DNA from: Iris pallida
Taxonomy: Eukaryota > Streptophyta > Magnoliopsida > Asparagales > Iridaceae
Length of the DNA: 64,000 bases
Direction: 5' to 3'
Assembly: GCA_029216955.1 (NCBI GenBank)
Contig: JANAVB010044017.1
Location: forward strand, 8,026,161-8,090,160
Below are positions 1-12,080 of this stretch, piece after piece. Both the position numbers and the translations under genes were made by a program. Below the pieces are notes generated by a model, which was not told the DNA's origin, did no database searches, and worked only from the letters and a program-made list of their open reading frames with translations. Position 1 is the first letter of the stretch. Every line of letters begins with the position of its first letter.

Positions 1-1860
1 ACATATCTTTGACTTACTCGACCTTCCCTCAAAACTAGATCTTTATTCGTGACCATCTAATTGTTTGAAAGTTAGAAATGATAGAATCATTCCCTTGACC
101 ATACCCTTATCTATGAGACTATTTTCTCTCTAGAAACTGTGTCTCTAACTTATCTTAACTTGATCTACGAGATTTCCTAAATTTTCTTTATTTCGTGATT
201 TAATCTTTTATTTTTGTGCATTAATTAGTACCTTATGAAAACCCACTTTCTATTTTGATCATTTGGCGTTCTCTATTGTGACTTTGATATTTGGAGCACA
301 ATACTAGACTTTTCTTCCAACAAATTTTACATGCAAGACCTAGACGAGATCACCTTCATGTAGGTATATCATGTCCCACTAAAACACGTTTCCTTGTACT
401 CTATTTTTATGATACGACTTTCGGGTCATAAAGACTAAACTATAACCTTTACCATGGTACCGATATACTTTTGACTACATATATGGACTCAACCTCGACT
501 CAATTTGTTTTCGACCCAATATACAATTGTGATCTACTTAATTCCTTAAATGCTTAATATTGTGTTTTATCTTGATCGGTTAACCATTATCCTTTATTTT
601 TTATTTACTTGGACGCATAACATCTTTTTGCATTATTAGCAACCGTTACTTCTCTCCCTTCTAATTAAATTACTTCGCTCATATTCACTATGTTTCCTCC
701 GTGGTTATGCAACCATGTTCCTTGTGTGATTTCCTTGTGCGAATATGAAATTTGATCACGACACCTTTTTGTTATAAAGGAACCAGATTAGAAAACCCCA
801 TAGAAGAAATTAACGACATAATGGTTAAAATAATTGTGCGATAAATCAAAATAGATGAAGTAAGGAATGTTATATTGTGTTTTGATAAAACACTAAAGGG
901 TAAATACTTCTCGAATTTCAAAACTTGTTTTGAGGTAACTAAATATCGGGTGAGGAATCTTCTAAAGTGTTGGTGGTTTAAGAACCAAATTTATATATTA
1001 AATTTATGGATGCAAATTTTTGATAAAGACAATGTTGACGTTGTCTTTGATAACATATAGTGTTATGATATTAGTTTTCAAGGATAAACAATTGTTGAAG
1101 AAAAAAACCTTTACATTTTTGATGCATGGAGAATTAAGTACTAAGATGAATATGAATATGAAGTTAAGATGAGTTTCATCAAAAAGAGGAGATTGTTGAA
1201 TTCAAATTTTTGAGAGAGACTATTGAATATTTTAGGAAATTTTCAATTATGATGATAGAAGATTGAGTTATGAAGGTATACTGTTAGTTTTCAAGATTTA
1301 TCGAACATTGAAGACGGACTTTTATTTCGGTACCTATGGATGCATTGTACATTGACCAATAAATACAAATTTGTAGTAAATTTTTTTTAACTTTTACTTG
1401 GGCCAAATTAATTGAAGGTTTTGGAATTTTAATTTTAGAGAAAATTATAACTTGGGAAGATATTATAAGTGAGCTAGTATAATGGAGATTATGAAATTCA
1501 AAATTTGAGACTATTTGAAATTTTATGACGAGATAGAGGAAGTTAGAGTACATTTATAATCATATTGGTTTTGTTAAATTTTTAAATAGGACGTGGTACG
1601 AAAGTAATTCTTGGAAAGAACGATTTATGATAAGAGAGATTACATGAATATTGATGATATCAAAGGATTAAGGAGTTTTTTACCTGCTTATGAAGTTGCC
1701 CCTTTTAAAGGTTAATGTTAGGCTTGATCGAACTTAGTCATTGATTGGTTGTCATAAACATGATCGTAATCTAAACTGAAACCATCAAATTTTTCAGTTC
1801 TAGTCAATCAAATGACATATTGCCATTGAAGTGTCGCTCGCCTCCTCGTCGAATATTTAA
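1..1860. other. AT-rich left flank, no recognisable gene
   Basis: No reading frame here resembles a known family; the longest open frames are under 90 codons and lack motifs. The sequence lies where the 3' LTR of element A should be, yet nothing matches the A LTR at 8939-9962, so an unrelated sequence or a deletion junction replaces it. The first 600 bases, with scattered phrases such as TTCGTGA and GAGATTT, loosely resemble the T-rich spacer of element I at 34140-36420, but I could not align them. The boundary near 1860 is approximate. Confidence 0.4.
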
Positions 1861-2014
1861 GAGTTTGAAAATGTATCAACACAGCAAATAGTCACAGTGC
1901 TAATAAAATAAAAATAAAGTACTATATTGGAATTTCGAAGCATTTCCAAGCATACATAGATAAAATAAAGAGTATAAGTAGGTAACATCAAGACAAAGTA
2001 CAAAAGCGCCTAGA

Positions 2015-3307
2015 TCAAAAATCCTCAGAGTCATCATCATCAGCAGCATCATTAGTGGCACCATGTCCAGAAGAACCAGCTCCAGAAGTGCCAGCTCTAT
2101 GAGAAATGTATGGAGTAGCACCAGAACCACGGTACCAGTCATAAGCGTTACCGGGCTCAAAGAAGTGACAGACCGCCTCATCCTTATAGCGGTAGCCAGA
2201 GACAGTAGGATCTCGTGGAAGTGAACTAGCATACAGACCAGTCTGGGCGAAATGTAGAGCCGCAAAGAAGTTTGCCATGGCCTAAAATCGACTAGCATCT
2301 CGAAATTCGCATTTTTTCAATGTGTTAGTCACAAAAGCTCGCAAAGAATTGTGCTCATCCAGCTGAGCCCGTCGCATATCAAATAGGTGCTGGTGGATAC
2401 CCTCAGAAGACAAAGGATAATCATGAGGAGGTGGAGGTCGTACAGTAGGAGGAGCAGGAGGAGGAACAGCTATGCTACGACGCGATAGTTGAAGATACTT
2501 GGGCTCAAAGTCACGAGCACAAGTGGATAAATCAATGTCAAAATGCTGAAAGATGATTGGGAGGATCATCGCATAAGCAAGATTTATGTTCCTTTTGTGA
2601 CAACGACCCATTATCTGAATGATCGTCTTGGAGACAGAAAAAGGAACCCCTTACGAATATGATATAAACACAGACATTTCAAGGGTAGTCACATCATTCT
2701 TGGAAGTGGATTTGGGCAAGATAGTGGAGTAGACGATGTGATACAATTCGTAGAAAAATAAGTTCAAATGTGTAGCTTTGAACTTTCCAAAACGAACTTG
2801 ATCAGGAGAGCAGAGTTCATTCTTGAAACTGTTTAAAGTTGTGCCTTTTGGAAATTCAAATTCTGTGATATCGTCTAGCGGAGAAACTTCATTTGGAATA
2901 TCAAAGATTTTTGCTAAGTCGACATTATTGAATTGAATATCAATTCCAGCAAGACGACTCTTAATAGTGAAAGTGTTAAGGGTGAAATTGCAATTAGATA
3001 AACGAATAGCATTAGTTGCAATAGGGTATGAATGAGTGACAAGGTTGTGCAACCCTAATACTTCAAAGTAAGTCCGGTAGGATGGAAAAATAGTCCATTT
3101 AGTTGGTGCACCGGGAAATATGTTGCGAACTGAGAAATCCGCATACCATAATAAGTATTATTCAAGGGTTTGGAAGAAAAATCCATTGAATGCCCCATCA
3201 TCCGATTGGACGGACAAAAAGAGTGATCCTTTGATGGGATCCGAAGATGAGGCCTCTTTGCTAGCCGCCGTCTTCTTCCTCTTGAAGGGGTTGAAGTTCT
3301 TAGGCAT
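2015..3307 (-). pseudogene. ORF3 of element A: Sirevirus extra ORF (putative plant transposon protein type)
   Basis: One minus-strand frame of 431 codons runs from ATG at 3307 to 2015 with only three in-frame stops (after residues TLE, ISYS and SRF) and no visible frameshift, far better kept than gag and pol of the same element. The N-terminus is basic (MPKNFNPFKRKK). A conserved middle includes IFDIPNE, FEFPKGTTLNSFK and LFFYELYHIVYS. Then come a proline-rich stretch (PPPAPPTVRPPPP) and an acidic C-terminus (DDDDSEDF). I recognise it as the 'putative plant transposon protein' type found after pol in copia elements. Its function is unknown; env-like is only a positional label. The homologue in element B lies at 14794-16030. 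The start is chosen because the B homologue aligns from the same basic segment. Confidence 0.75.
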
Positions 3308-3540
3308 GATTTCTAGAAATATATTAAAATCTACGAAATTGAAATAGAGAGAAGGAGGAGGTTATACCTTCTAAAATTTGAATATATGGAGGAGAACGAG
3401 ATTCTATGCACAAATCCAAAATCTGGACTAAAAACTCTAAAAGATTTGAGAAAAATATGAAGAAGAAATCTAAGGTTTAAAGCTCTCAGGCGTGGCTGCT
3501 GATGTGTTTTGAGAAGATGAAGGTAATGAATAGGAAGGGC

Positions 3541-3620
3541 CACATTCAAATCTAACTTAAAATTATTCGACACCAACCGAACTCGGGCCGAATTCGATGT
3601 GAGTTCGCTTGGGATTCTGT
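3541..3620 (-). promoter_or_regulatory. Palindromic block upstream of ORF3 in element A
   Basis: On the coding strand this block lies upstream of the ORF3 leader. It contains CCGAACTCGG next to CCGAATTCG and GAGTTCG. The 19 bases at 3569-3587 (GACACCAACCGAACTCGGG) are identical to 9572-9590 in the element's own LTR. A CT-rich leader of about 200 bases separates it from the ATG at 3307. The LTR likeness suggests a promoter or packaging signal, but no clear TATA is visible here, unlike the element B counterpart. Confidence 0.45.
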
Positions 3621-3959
3621 TGAGGTATTTTTATGCAGAAAAAATATGTCACTTTATATTGATCAATTATTTTTTAATTATTTAATTCAAAGTTTAGTTA
3701 TTTTAAATTTTAATTAATAAAATTAATATTATTTTATGAATTAAATTTTGTTACGCAGCAACTATTTCAGATTAGCTGTAGGGTACTGTCCCAACTAACG
3801 GAGATTCATAAGGGAATGCTTAAGTACCATTTTGCTTTGACCTTGGTCGTGGTGATAGACAGATCCTTTGTATGCTTGTCTCGAAAACAGTTTTTGTATA
3901 TTGAAAAATAATTAATAAAACAAAATCAATTAATATTATTGACATTTAAAATTCCTAAT

Positions 3960-5660
3960 TCTCGACATAAATAATTGAAACGATCTTCCGCTAATGATTT
4001 TGTAAAGATGTCAGCCAATTGGTTCTCTGTGTCTGTATATTCAAGGTTTATATCTCATTTGTTTGATGGTCTCTAAGAAATTGATGTCAAATCTTAATAT
4101 GCTTAGTGCAAGAATGACATACAGGATTCTTAGTCAAATTAATAGTGATAGTGTTGTCACAAAAAATGGGTATGTGTGAATACTGTAAACCAAAGTCTTC
4201 TAAGGTTTGCTTCATCTACAAAATTTATGCACAACAACGTCCAGCGGCGATATACCCAGAGTCAGTAGTTGATAATGTGCCAGAATTTTGCTTTTTGCTA
4301 AAACAAGAGAATAGAGCCATACCTAGGAAATGACACGTGCTGCTAGTACTTTTTCTATCTGCTTTGCATCCAGCAAAATCAGCATCCGAGTAATTGGTTA
4401 GGTCAAAGGACATGATTTTGGGATACCATAAGCCAACAGAAGAAGTGCCTTTAAGGTATCGAAAGATACGCTTAACTGTGCACAAGTGCGATTCCTTAGG
4501 ATTAGCTTAAAAACGTGCACACAAGCAAACACTAAACATTATATCAGGATAACTACCAGTTATATAAAGTAAACTACCAATCATACCTCGATACTTGCAT
4601 ATGTCGACAGTTTGCCTTACTCATCAATATCAAGCTTGGTTGAAGTTGCCCTTGGAGTGCCAATAGGTTTGATGGTTTCCAGATTAGACTTCTTTAGTAA
4701 GTCATTTTTGTACTTGGCTTGATTAATGAATGTCCCATTGTTGGTTTGTTTGATTTGCAATCCAAGGAAGAATTTAATTTTTTCCATCATGCTCATCTCA
4801 AACTCATTTTGTATACACTTTAAAAAATTCTTGACAAGGAGACTCATCAGTAAATCCAAAGATAATATCGTCAACATAAATCTGAATTAAAAGAAGATTT
4901 CCTTTCAAAGATTTTATAAACAATGTAGTGTCAAACTTCCCTTTTGTAAAACCGTTATCAAGCAGAAAAGAAGTTAAATGATCGTACCAAGCACGAGGAG
5001 CTTGTTTCAGACCGTATAAGACTTTTTGTCAACTTGAAAACATAGTCAAGGTTTTTAAAACCAGTAAATCCTGGAGGTTGAGCTACATAAACTTTTTCTT
5101 TTATAAAATTATTAAGAAATGCACTTTTGACGTCCGTTTGAAAAAGTAAAAAGCTTAAAATTATGAAAACATTCAAATGTACATAACAAGTGAATGGATT
5201 CTAATCTCGCAACTGGGGCATAGTTTCATCGTAGTCGATACCTTCATCTTGGTTGTATCCTTGAGCTATGAGTCGGACCTTGTTACGAGTAACTAAACCA
5301 TTCTCATTGAGTTTATTTCGGAATACCCAGCGGATGCCAATGACCGGATGATCACTAGGTATGGGAACAAGTTCCCAAACTTGATTTCAAATTGGTTTAA
5401 TTTCTCTTGCATAGCATCTAACCAAAAAATATCGCTACATGCTTCTTCAATAGTTTTGGGTTCTAGCTATCAAATAAATGTAACACAGAAAACTATATCT
5501 CTGTTAGAGGAACAAGTACTTACACCCCTGGTAATCTCACATATTACCAAGTTCTTGGGATGGTCAGCCATAAACTTCATTCTTTTTGGCAGACTCTCAA
5601 GGTAGCTGGTTCAAGCTTCTAGTTCTGTACGTGCTCTGCTTGGTGGATCAGCAGGTGCTG
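3960..5660 (-). pseudogene. pol: pol of element A: reverse transcriptase and RNase H (decayed)
   Basis: The copia-type RT is recognisable across several frames: RLIAQGYNQDEGIDYDET near 5220-5280, DVKSAFLN near 5110-5140, and the catalytic YVDDII at 4861-4878. RNase H follows with the first acidic motif YSDADFAGCKADRKSTS near 4350-4400. The second acidic motif, usually around AEAEYIA, reads TDSGYIAAG, so the expected glutamate is lost. The pol tail IPIFCDNTITINLTKNP lies near 4120-4180. The enzyme would copy element RNA into cDNA and remove the template. Several frameshifts and stops separate the blocks, so no active protein is possible. Confidence 0.85.
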
Positions 5661-7000
5661 CGCTTGAAGGTTATACAGATGCTATGCTTGGTGTACTAAC
5701 GTTTTCATCATTATCGTCGATTGTCTGTTGATTCAATTCGTCAAAGGTAATTTTCATTGACTCTTCGATGATCAAGGTCCTTTTATTGAAGACTCGGTAC
5801 CCTTTGCTTTTGATCGCATAACCTAAAAAAATACCTTTATGGGCCTTTTCGTCAAACTTTCCTAAATTATCTTTAGTATTAAGAATAAAGCATTTGCAAC
5901 AAAAAAATTTGAAGTAAGAAACTGAGCGTGTTCTATCAAACCATAACTCATAGGGAGTCTTATTTGATTTTGGTCGAATTAGAACCCTATTGAGAACATA
6001 ACAAGCTGTATTGACAGCTTCAGCCCAAAAGTATTGAGGTAGACTAAAATCGTTCAACATAACTCTAGCCATTTCAGAAAAGTCATGTTCTTACGTTCCA
6101 CAACTCTATTTTTTGTGGAGTCCTAAGTTACGAGAACTCATGCATATAACCGTGTATGTCACAAAATTGTTCAAACTCTACATTCTCAATTCGATGCCAT
6201 GATCAAATCGAATACGAGTGATCATGAATCCTTTCTTTATTTTAAACTTTCTTGCAAAAGGAGATGAATTCAGACAATGCATCATTTTTGCGTGCAAAAA
6301 AATATGCCCACGTGTATTTAGAGAAATTGTCTACTATTACAAAAGCATATAACTTACCACATATGCTATCAATTCTACTAGGTCCAAATAAATCCATATG
6401 CAGTAATTGTAGAGGTCTAGTGGTACTACAGTGTTCTTGGACTTAAAAGTGGATCGGGTAGCTTTGTTCTTTTCCCATTCACTACATACCGTATCCTTCT
6501 TGAAGGTGATGTCCGATAAGCCTTGTACCAACTTCTTTGTGGATATTCTCAAAATTGTGTTCATATTTGCATGACCGAGTCTCATATGCCATAGTTGACT
6601 CTTATCATTCTTGGCGATTAAGCATCTACCTACTTTGTTAGTCTCTTTCAACAAATAGAAAATATATATATTGTTTTTCCTAATACCTTCAAAGATAGTA
6701 CTACCAATTGAGCTATCAACTATAGTATATTTGCCTTTGACAAAGTTAATACCATAACCATGGTTAGCTAATGGCTTATGCTAAGTAGATTATGTTTTAA
6801 CTCAGTTGCTAGACATACATCTTTAATTACAGGATAGAAAGCCTTACCAAAGTTGTCGATACCTACTATATACCCTTAAGATTATTACCAAAGGAGACAT
6901 ATCCTTCTTTTTTCTTCGACAGTATTGTGAATAATGAAGCATCACCGGTCATGTGCCGTGAGCAATCGCTGTCGAGGATCCACTTGCTTCTAACATGCAT
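5661..7000 (-). pseudogene. pol: pol of element A: aspartic protease and integrase (decayed)
   Basis: The protease site near 6955-6990 reads WILDSDCSRH, where copia elements normally have DSGCS, so the glycine after the catalytic serine is changed. The integrase zinc-binding region near 6480-6610 shows LWHMRLGHANM, then CSEWEKNK, in which the second cysteine has become tryptophan. The catalytic core shows HMDLFGP and IVDNFSKYTW. A continuous frame at 5671-6072 carries the C-terminal half with FWAEAVNTACYVLNR, KTPYELWF and FLGYAIKSKGYRVFN. Stops and frame changes lie between 6072 and 6340. Integrase would insert cDNA into the host genome; this copy cannot. Confidence 0.85.
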
Positions 7001-7009
7001 AGGATGTTC

Positions 7010-8845
7010 CATCTACAAGAGAATTTGTAGGTAAAACTTTTGGTACCAAATTTTTATAGATCCTGAAATATTAGTCTTTGGTATCCATGCACATAATTTC
7101 AAATCAACTAGCTTTCTTACTCTACATGCAGGAGAGATATGACCAATGGTGCCACAATAATGACATCTAGCATGTCGAGTGTTAGATGTAGTGTGTTTTG
7201 CATGATTTTTAGGTCTTGATTTTCTAGTTGGATATTTATAATAGAATGCATGCCTATTAGACTTCTTGGGCAAAGGTTTGGTTGGGTTTGGTCTGACAGT
7301 GTTAGATTTGACAATGTTTCGATGTTTCAGTAAGTAACACATGTTAGGTTAGGAAGCAGCAACCTCAGGCTATTTTTCTAACCTAATTTTTAACTTTTTG
7401 GAAGTGTCATACAGTATATTGTAGTCAGTAGTGAGTGCATCATTTCTGACTAGTGCTTGCTGAAGACTTTTCTTCTCTTTGAGTAGGTTTTCCTCTAGTT
7501 TGGTAATGGTCTTGTCTTTCTCTTTAGATAGCCTTGTGGTCTCGTGTAATTGCAACTTGATAGTAGAGAGCTTACCTACCTTACTAGTATTGTCATTACT
7601 TCTAACCTCAGCTAGTAGGTCGGTAAGTCTTCCTATTTCACCTTTATACCCTTTGAGTACCTTCTTAGAGTTTTGAAATTTGCTACACAGTTTTTTGTAG
7701 TCACCTAAGAGGTCATTAAAGGCTTCACCTAACTGTTCAAAGGTAAAATTATCATATGTATCAAACAGGGGGTTAGTGTTTACTTGATCATCTGCCATTA
7801 AGGATACATTTGCAGCGTCGTCTGATTGTTCATCTTCTGAGTCGCTGGCTTCACTTTTATGCCATATGCTTGTGTTGGCATGCCTTCTGGATGTTGATTT
7901 CTTCATGTAACCTTTTTCATACTTGTTTCTTTTTTTGCTTGATGATGATGCTGTCAGACAATCCTTCTTGATATGTCCTTTCTTCTTGCAACTGTAGCAG
8001 ATTAGATCTTCTTCATTGTTGCTATTGTTGTTGTTGTGTTCTTTTGTTCTTCTGTTGAATTTTATGAACTTCTTGAACTTTCTTACTATGAATTGTTGAT
8101 CTTCAGAGTCAGAGTCACTGTTGTTGGAATCATCTTCGACAGATCTTCTGTGTTGAGCTTTGAGAGCGATCGACTTCTCCTTTGGTGCAACTTCTTCAAA
8201 GTCTTAAAGTTTCAGCTTGTGAGTGAGTAGCTTACCCATGAGTGTTTTAAGAGACATAGTAGTGTGGTCGTTTCCTTCAATAACTGCAGTAGCCTTTGGA
8301 ATCCAGTTCTTCGTAAGAGCTAATAGAAGTTTGTGAAATTTCTCATGGTTATTGTATTCCTTGCCTAAAGAAGACAAAGGATATACAATATCCAAAAATC
8401 TTGTAAATATCTGAGTGACGGATTCATTTGGATTCATCTTGGTCGCCTAATACTCATGAGTAAGTCGACTGATCTTTGACTCCTTGACTTAAGTCGTGCC
8501 TTCATGAGTAACTTCAAAAAGTTTTCACACTTTATTTGATATTGTTCATGTAGACACCCTGTTATATTCAGTCCTATCTAAGGCACAAAACAACGCGTTA
8601 GGCGTCAAGACTGGCCTGTTTCTTTTTAGCTTCAGTATACATGTCATGGGGTTTCTCAACCAACTCACCATCAACAAGAATACGTGAAGGCTTTTTATAG
8701 CCATCATTCGCAATAGACCATAAGTCAAAATCTAGAGATTTCAAGAAGAAACTCATGCATATTTTCCAGTATTTGTAATTTGTACCATCAAACAGTAGGG
8801 GTCTGTTTAGGGCATGGCCTTCACTTGTAAATTTATAGTTGCCAT
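7010..8845 (-). pseudogene. gag: gag of element A (Sirevirus-type, two zinc knuckles, decayed)
   Basis: The start is ATG at 8845, 79 bases beyond the primer site. The capsid-like N-terminus shows RPLLFDGTNYKYWKICM and FFLKSLDFDLWSI, typical of copia Gag (UBN2 type), but in more than one frame. A first CCHC knuckle, CYSCKKKGHIKKDC, lies at 7958-7999. An acidic segment (SDSEDEQSDDA) and a coiled coil rich in K, E and L follow in the open frame 7370-7906. A second knuckle, CHYCGTIGHISPAC, lies at 7124-7165, followed by WIPK just before protease. Gag would package the RNA. Frameshifts make it non-functional. Confidence 0.85.
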
Positions 8846-8924
8846 ATGTGATATAGTGATCTATGTAACAGCAGTATTGATAAGAAAATAATAAAAGTGT
8901 TACCTCGTTTTACCTGTATAATCT

Positions 8925-8936
8925 GCTCTGATACCA
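8925..8936 (-). other. Primer binding site of element A (tRNA-iMet)
   Basis: On the minus strand this reads TGGTATCAGAGC, the plant copia primer site complementary to the 3' end of initiator tRNA-Met. It lies two bases inside the LTR edge, which fixes the LTR boundary and the element's orientation. Confidence 0.9.
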
Positions 8937-8938
8937 AT

Positions 8939-9962
8939 TATAGGAACAAAATGTAAAGCGCTATACTCTAGATGGGGGGTCAATAGAGTAAGCTGCAAAA
9001 ATTTAGCTATTAAAATATATATATATATATATTACAGATATATAAATAAAAAGTAGAGAGAAGAGAGCAAATGCAAACACAAGGATGTATACTGGTTTTC
9101 CTCTTATGAGGACTAGTCCAGTCGGAAGAACTCTAGCTTCCAGTTGAAATCCACTATAAAAAAATATAGAAAGTTTTTATCCGAAGTCCTTGCAACTTCT
9201 ACAATGCGAGCTTTAATCTGAAGTACTCGATCAACTCCAATTGTGAAATATCTTTCTTCAATAAAGCCTCTGATTACAATCACTCTAAAACTTCTAGACC
9301 ATACCGCACTGTCAAATCAACTAGAGGATTGTAACTGGCTTGGGATTTGAAAATGAATAGCTTAGAACACTTTGGAAGAACGTATTAAGCTTAGAGAGAA
9401 AAGAAGAGAGAGGTGTGCTAAAAATGAGGAAAATTCTTATCTATTTATAGGTTTTTCAAAGGAAGAATTCGGGCAGAATTCGAGCAGAATTATAACATAA
9501 TTCTTTGAGAGAATCTCAGCAAATAGTCGTTGCATCTGTAACTGCGGGATGACCAAGTTTAAAATCCAACGGACACCAACCGAACTCGGGGCAAATTCAG
9601 TCCAAACTCGCCCCGAATTGTCTTGGTGTCTAGAGTTTGATTTTTATGGTTTTTGCAAATCGAATTTTAGAATTTTTGAAAAGTTAAGCAGTTTGCGAGC
9701 TTTTTATAAATGGGCTATTTTCAAAACAAGGATATTTTTAAAACATTTTGGGATAGCCTATTTTCCAATATGACTCGATGTGCATCATATTTCTAGACTC
9801 AATAAATAATAGAAATTACATTTATAAAGAAATACAGACTCAATGGTAAACTGGCTTGATGTCTTGAACGGTAGTTATCAGCAATTGTCCAAGTAGCCTT
9901 ATACCGAGACAGGGTTAGATCAATTATTAAAATCCGGTTTGACCATAACCAATGGGCCAACA
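8939..9962 (-). repeat. 5' LTR of element A
   Basis: 1024 bases between the primer site and CCAACA at 9962, which is the coding-strand start TGTTGGCCC shared with LTRs of elements B and E. The inner end has decayed to TATAGGAAC. It includes a CTATAAATAG box at 9441-9450 (minus), and palindromic GAATTCGGGCAGAATTC and CCGAACTCGGGG motifs just upstream of it (9460-9620). No second copy lies in the window. Confidence 0.8.
9441..9450 (-). promoter_or_regulatory. TATA box in the LTR of element A
   Basis: The minus strand reads CTATAAATAG, with palindromic GAATTC-type motifs 15-45 bases upstream. The same arrangement occurs in the LTRs of element B. Confidence 0.55.
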
Positions 9963-11215
9963 TAATTCGTGAGCCCTAGTTCTGCTATGAAGGGTTAGAA
10001 CACGTCATAGATCTGTTAAACTTCCATCGATCTATACGTACACCAAACTAGGGGTCCTGGGAATCCCCAGTTCCATCAATGTATTAGTCTATCAGGTCAT
10101 GTCAAGTAACACTAGCAATGTCAAGTAAATAATCCTGTAACCTAACACAAAGTCAAACCATGAATCTATCATGTCTTGGACTTTGTCTCATGATCGGGTC
10201 AGTACCATAGGTCCATCGTGTCTCGAGTAACATGATAATCAATGCAACGCTATGTCTAAGGTCAATACCCAATTTCCATGTATAGACATTAACACCCGAA
10301 TATGCTTGCATGTGAAGTATCAACAAGTCCCTATGTAAACAGTAATCATAAACTAAACTAAATTTGAAACAAGAATGTAACTGAAATAAAATACAACAAG
10401 AATAATAATGGCAAGGTACACTTGCCTGAGTCCTGAGCAGTGGTATGTCTATGATCAAGTAAAGTCCTACGAAGTGCGTGAACGTCTCCGGATGCTGTAA
10501 AAATGTCACATAAGATTTCAGAATAAGAAAAATAACTATAAATGGTTATCCACATGTCCAAATCTAGACACAGGGCAATTTGGTAACCTTAAGTTAAAAC
10601 AGGGTCCAAAGGTGGCTCGCGTCACACCGAACAACGTGTCGGGGTCAAGTACCTCAGAATTTCACAATCTTGGTGTCTGCTATCCAGTTTGATGCCACGA
10701 ACCCAACGGTACTCTCAGAATTGGGTTTCGACATCTCGTTGACAAAATCGCCCATTGAGGTGGACCATGGGGCCTACAAAACGGTGTTCCGGTCAACGGT
10801 CTCAGATTCACACTAAACTTCGGTCACAGGACCAGCATCACGTGATGAGTCTAATGGCGTAAGTTTCGTCTCGTTCTGATGTGTAAAAAAAGTAATTGCA
10901 AATTTATGATAAGTCAGATATGAGACATTTTCTGACGGATACGCGTTGATTGCGGTGCGCACATACATCAAAATTGAGTTCTGTCAAATTCCACACGTCC
11001 ACATTTACTGTCCATTCCTTTTGGTATAGGTTTCGTACAACGAGGTGGGCCCATTTGACGGAACATATCCCGTATCTGTTTTTTTGAATTATTAAAAACT
11101 GATTTTTTTCGTAACTTTGATTCCAATTATCTTTCAATCTAAATACTCTAAAATTAAACTGTTTGCAGGGGGAATATCTCAGTTAGGTGGTGAACATACT
11201 GGATAAAATGGTGTG
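9963..11215. other. Intergenic or unidentified repeat sequence
   Basis: No coding motif, LTR pair or structural RNA was recognised. GC content is closer to average than in the flanks, and open frames are short (the longest is 118 codons on the minus strand at 10153-10509, without motifs). It could be a solo LTR of an unlisted family or host intergenic DNA. Confidence 0.35.
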
Positions 11216-11640
11216 TCAATTGAATAAGAGAGGAAGCAGAAATCGAATCGCAAAGTAGGCTTCACAATCCCGGTTTTGTTGTACACAGTTTCGTCGTCGG
11301 TAACGTGTAGTGCACAGAGGTGACACGTAGTGGCGGTTCATCGAAGATGAAGTATGGTCGGTCGCGTGGCTGTCTGGCGACGTCAGCATGTTAGTGGTCG
11401 ATCGCGGATAGATAATGCATCGTCGGATCGCGGACACTGTTGGCGGGCGACCAGGCGGCTCGGCGGGTCGACGAGTGCAGCACGGGCCGTCGGACAGAGA
11501 GGGCGGGTCGACAAGTGAGGCACGGGCGGCCGAACGACCAGGGCGGGTTGCTGGGTTATTCCAAAGTAGGAAGATGGTGATGCTTAAGTTTTTGATATTT
11601 CTCTTTTTATAGGAAAATATAGAGAAGTTACAAATAGAAA
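11216..11640. other. GC-rich island with a short direct repeat
   Basis: Strongly GC-rich within AT-rich surroundings. GGCGGGTCGAC occurs twice about 40 bases apart, followed by related CACGGGC(C/G) tracts, an imperfect duplication at 11460-11545. Open frames exist on both strands (65 and 73 codons) but carry no family motif. It could be the leader of a decayed retroelement or an old CpG-rich host fragment. Confidence 0.35.
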
Positions 11641-12080
11641 AGGTTGAATTGGGGGTTACGGAATGGAAGGGTCGGGGTTAGCTATATAGGAATAGAAAGA
11701 GGTTGACTTGTTGTTATAAAAAATGAACATTTTATTAATAGTAGAATTCTCTGAATAATTTATTTGATTTATGACACAATTATTATTATTTAAATTTAAT
11801 AGAGTAAATTTTGGGTGTTTATATGTCCAGAGCACAAACTGAAGAACAATATTTTTGAACTGAACAAGAGAGAGAAGACAGGAGATTTTTTTAGTGGAGA
11901 GTTTACACCTCAAGTCAAGTGAAGAAACAAAAATAATATATATAGCCATAGGGCCCACCAACTTTCCTATCAATTAGCCATAAAGGTAAAACCCGACGTT
12001 CATAAGGCAAGATAACCCAAAAAAAGGTGAGACTTGGTTTTTGGTTTGCTTAGACAAACAACTATGCAATATTCCCAACC
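11641..12080 (-). other. AT-rich segment with LTR-like look, unassigned
   Basis: On the minus strand it has GGCTATATATATTA followed by a CT-rich leader (TCTTCTCTCTCTTG), like an LTR promoter and leader. I could not pair it with another copy. The 105-codon open frame at 11656-11973 has no recognisable motif. Confidence 0.25.

Larger units (their letters stand above)
1861..9962 (-). mobile_element. Element A: Sirevirus-like Ty1/copia retrotransposon, 3' LTR missing
   Basis: On the minus strand the order is 5' LTR (8939-9962), tRNA-Met primer site, gag with two zinc knuckles, protease, integrase, reverse transcriptase, RNase H, then an extra ORF3. Protease-integrase-RT-RNase H is the Ty1/copia order, and a coiled-coil Gag with two knuckles plus an ORF after pol fits the Sirevirus group. 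gag and pol carry many stops and frameshifts, so the copy is dead. No 3' LTR lies to the left, and the edge at about 1860 is inferred from where similarity to element B stops. The 5' LTR ends in CAACA (TGTTG on the coding strand); its other terminus has decayed to TATAGG from TGTAGG. Confidence 0.85.

Noticed and set aside
875..1060. 61-codon frame in the left flank
   Set aside because: No motif, AT-rich, isolated; chance frame.
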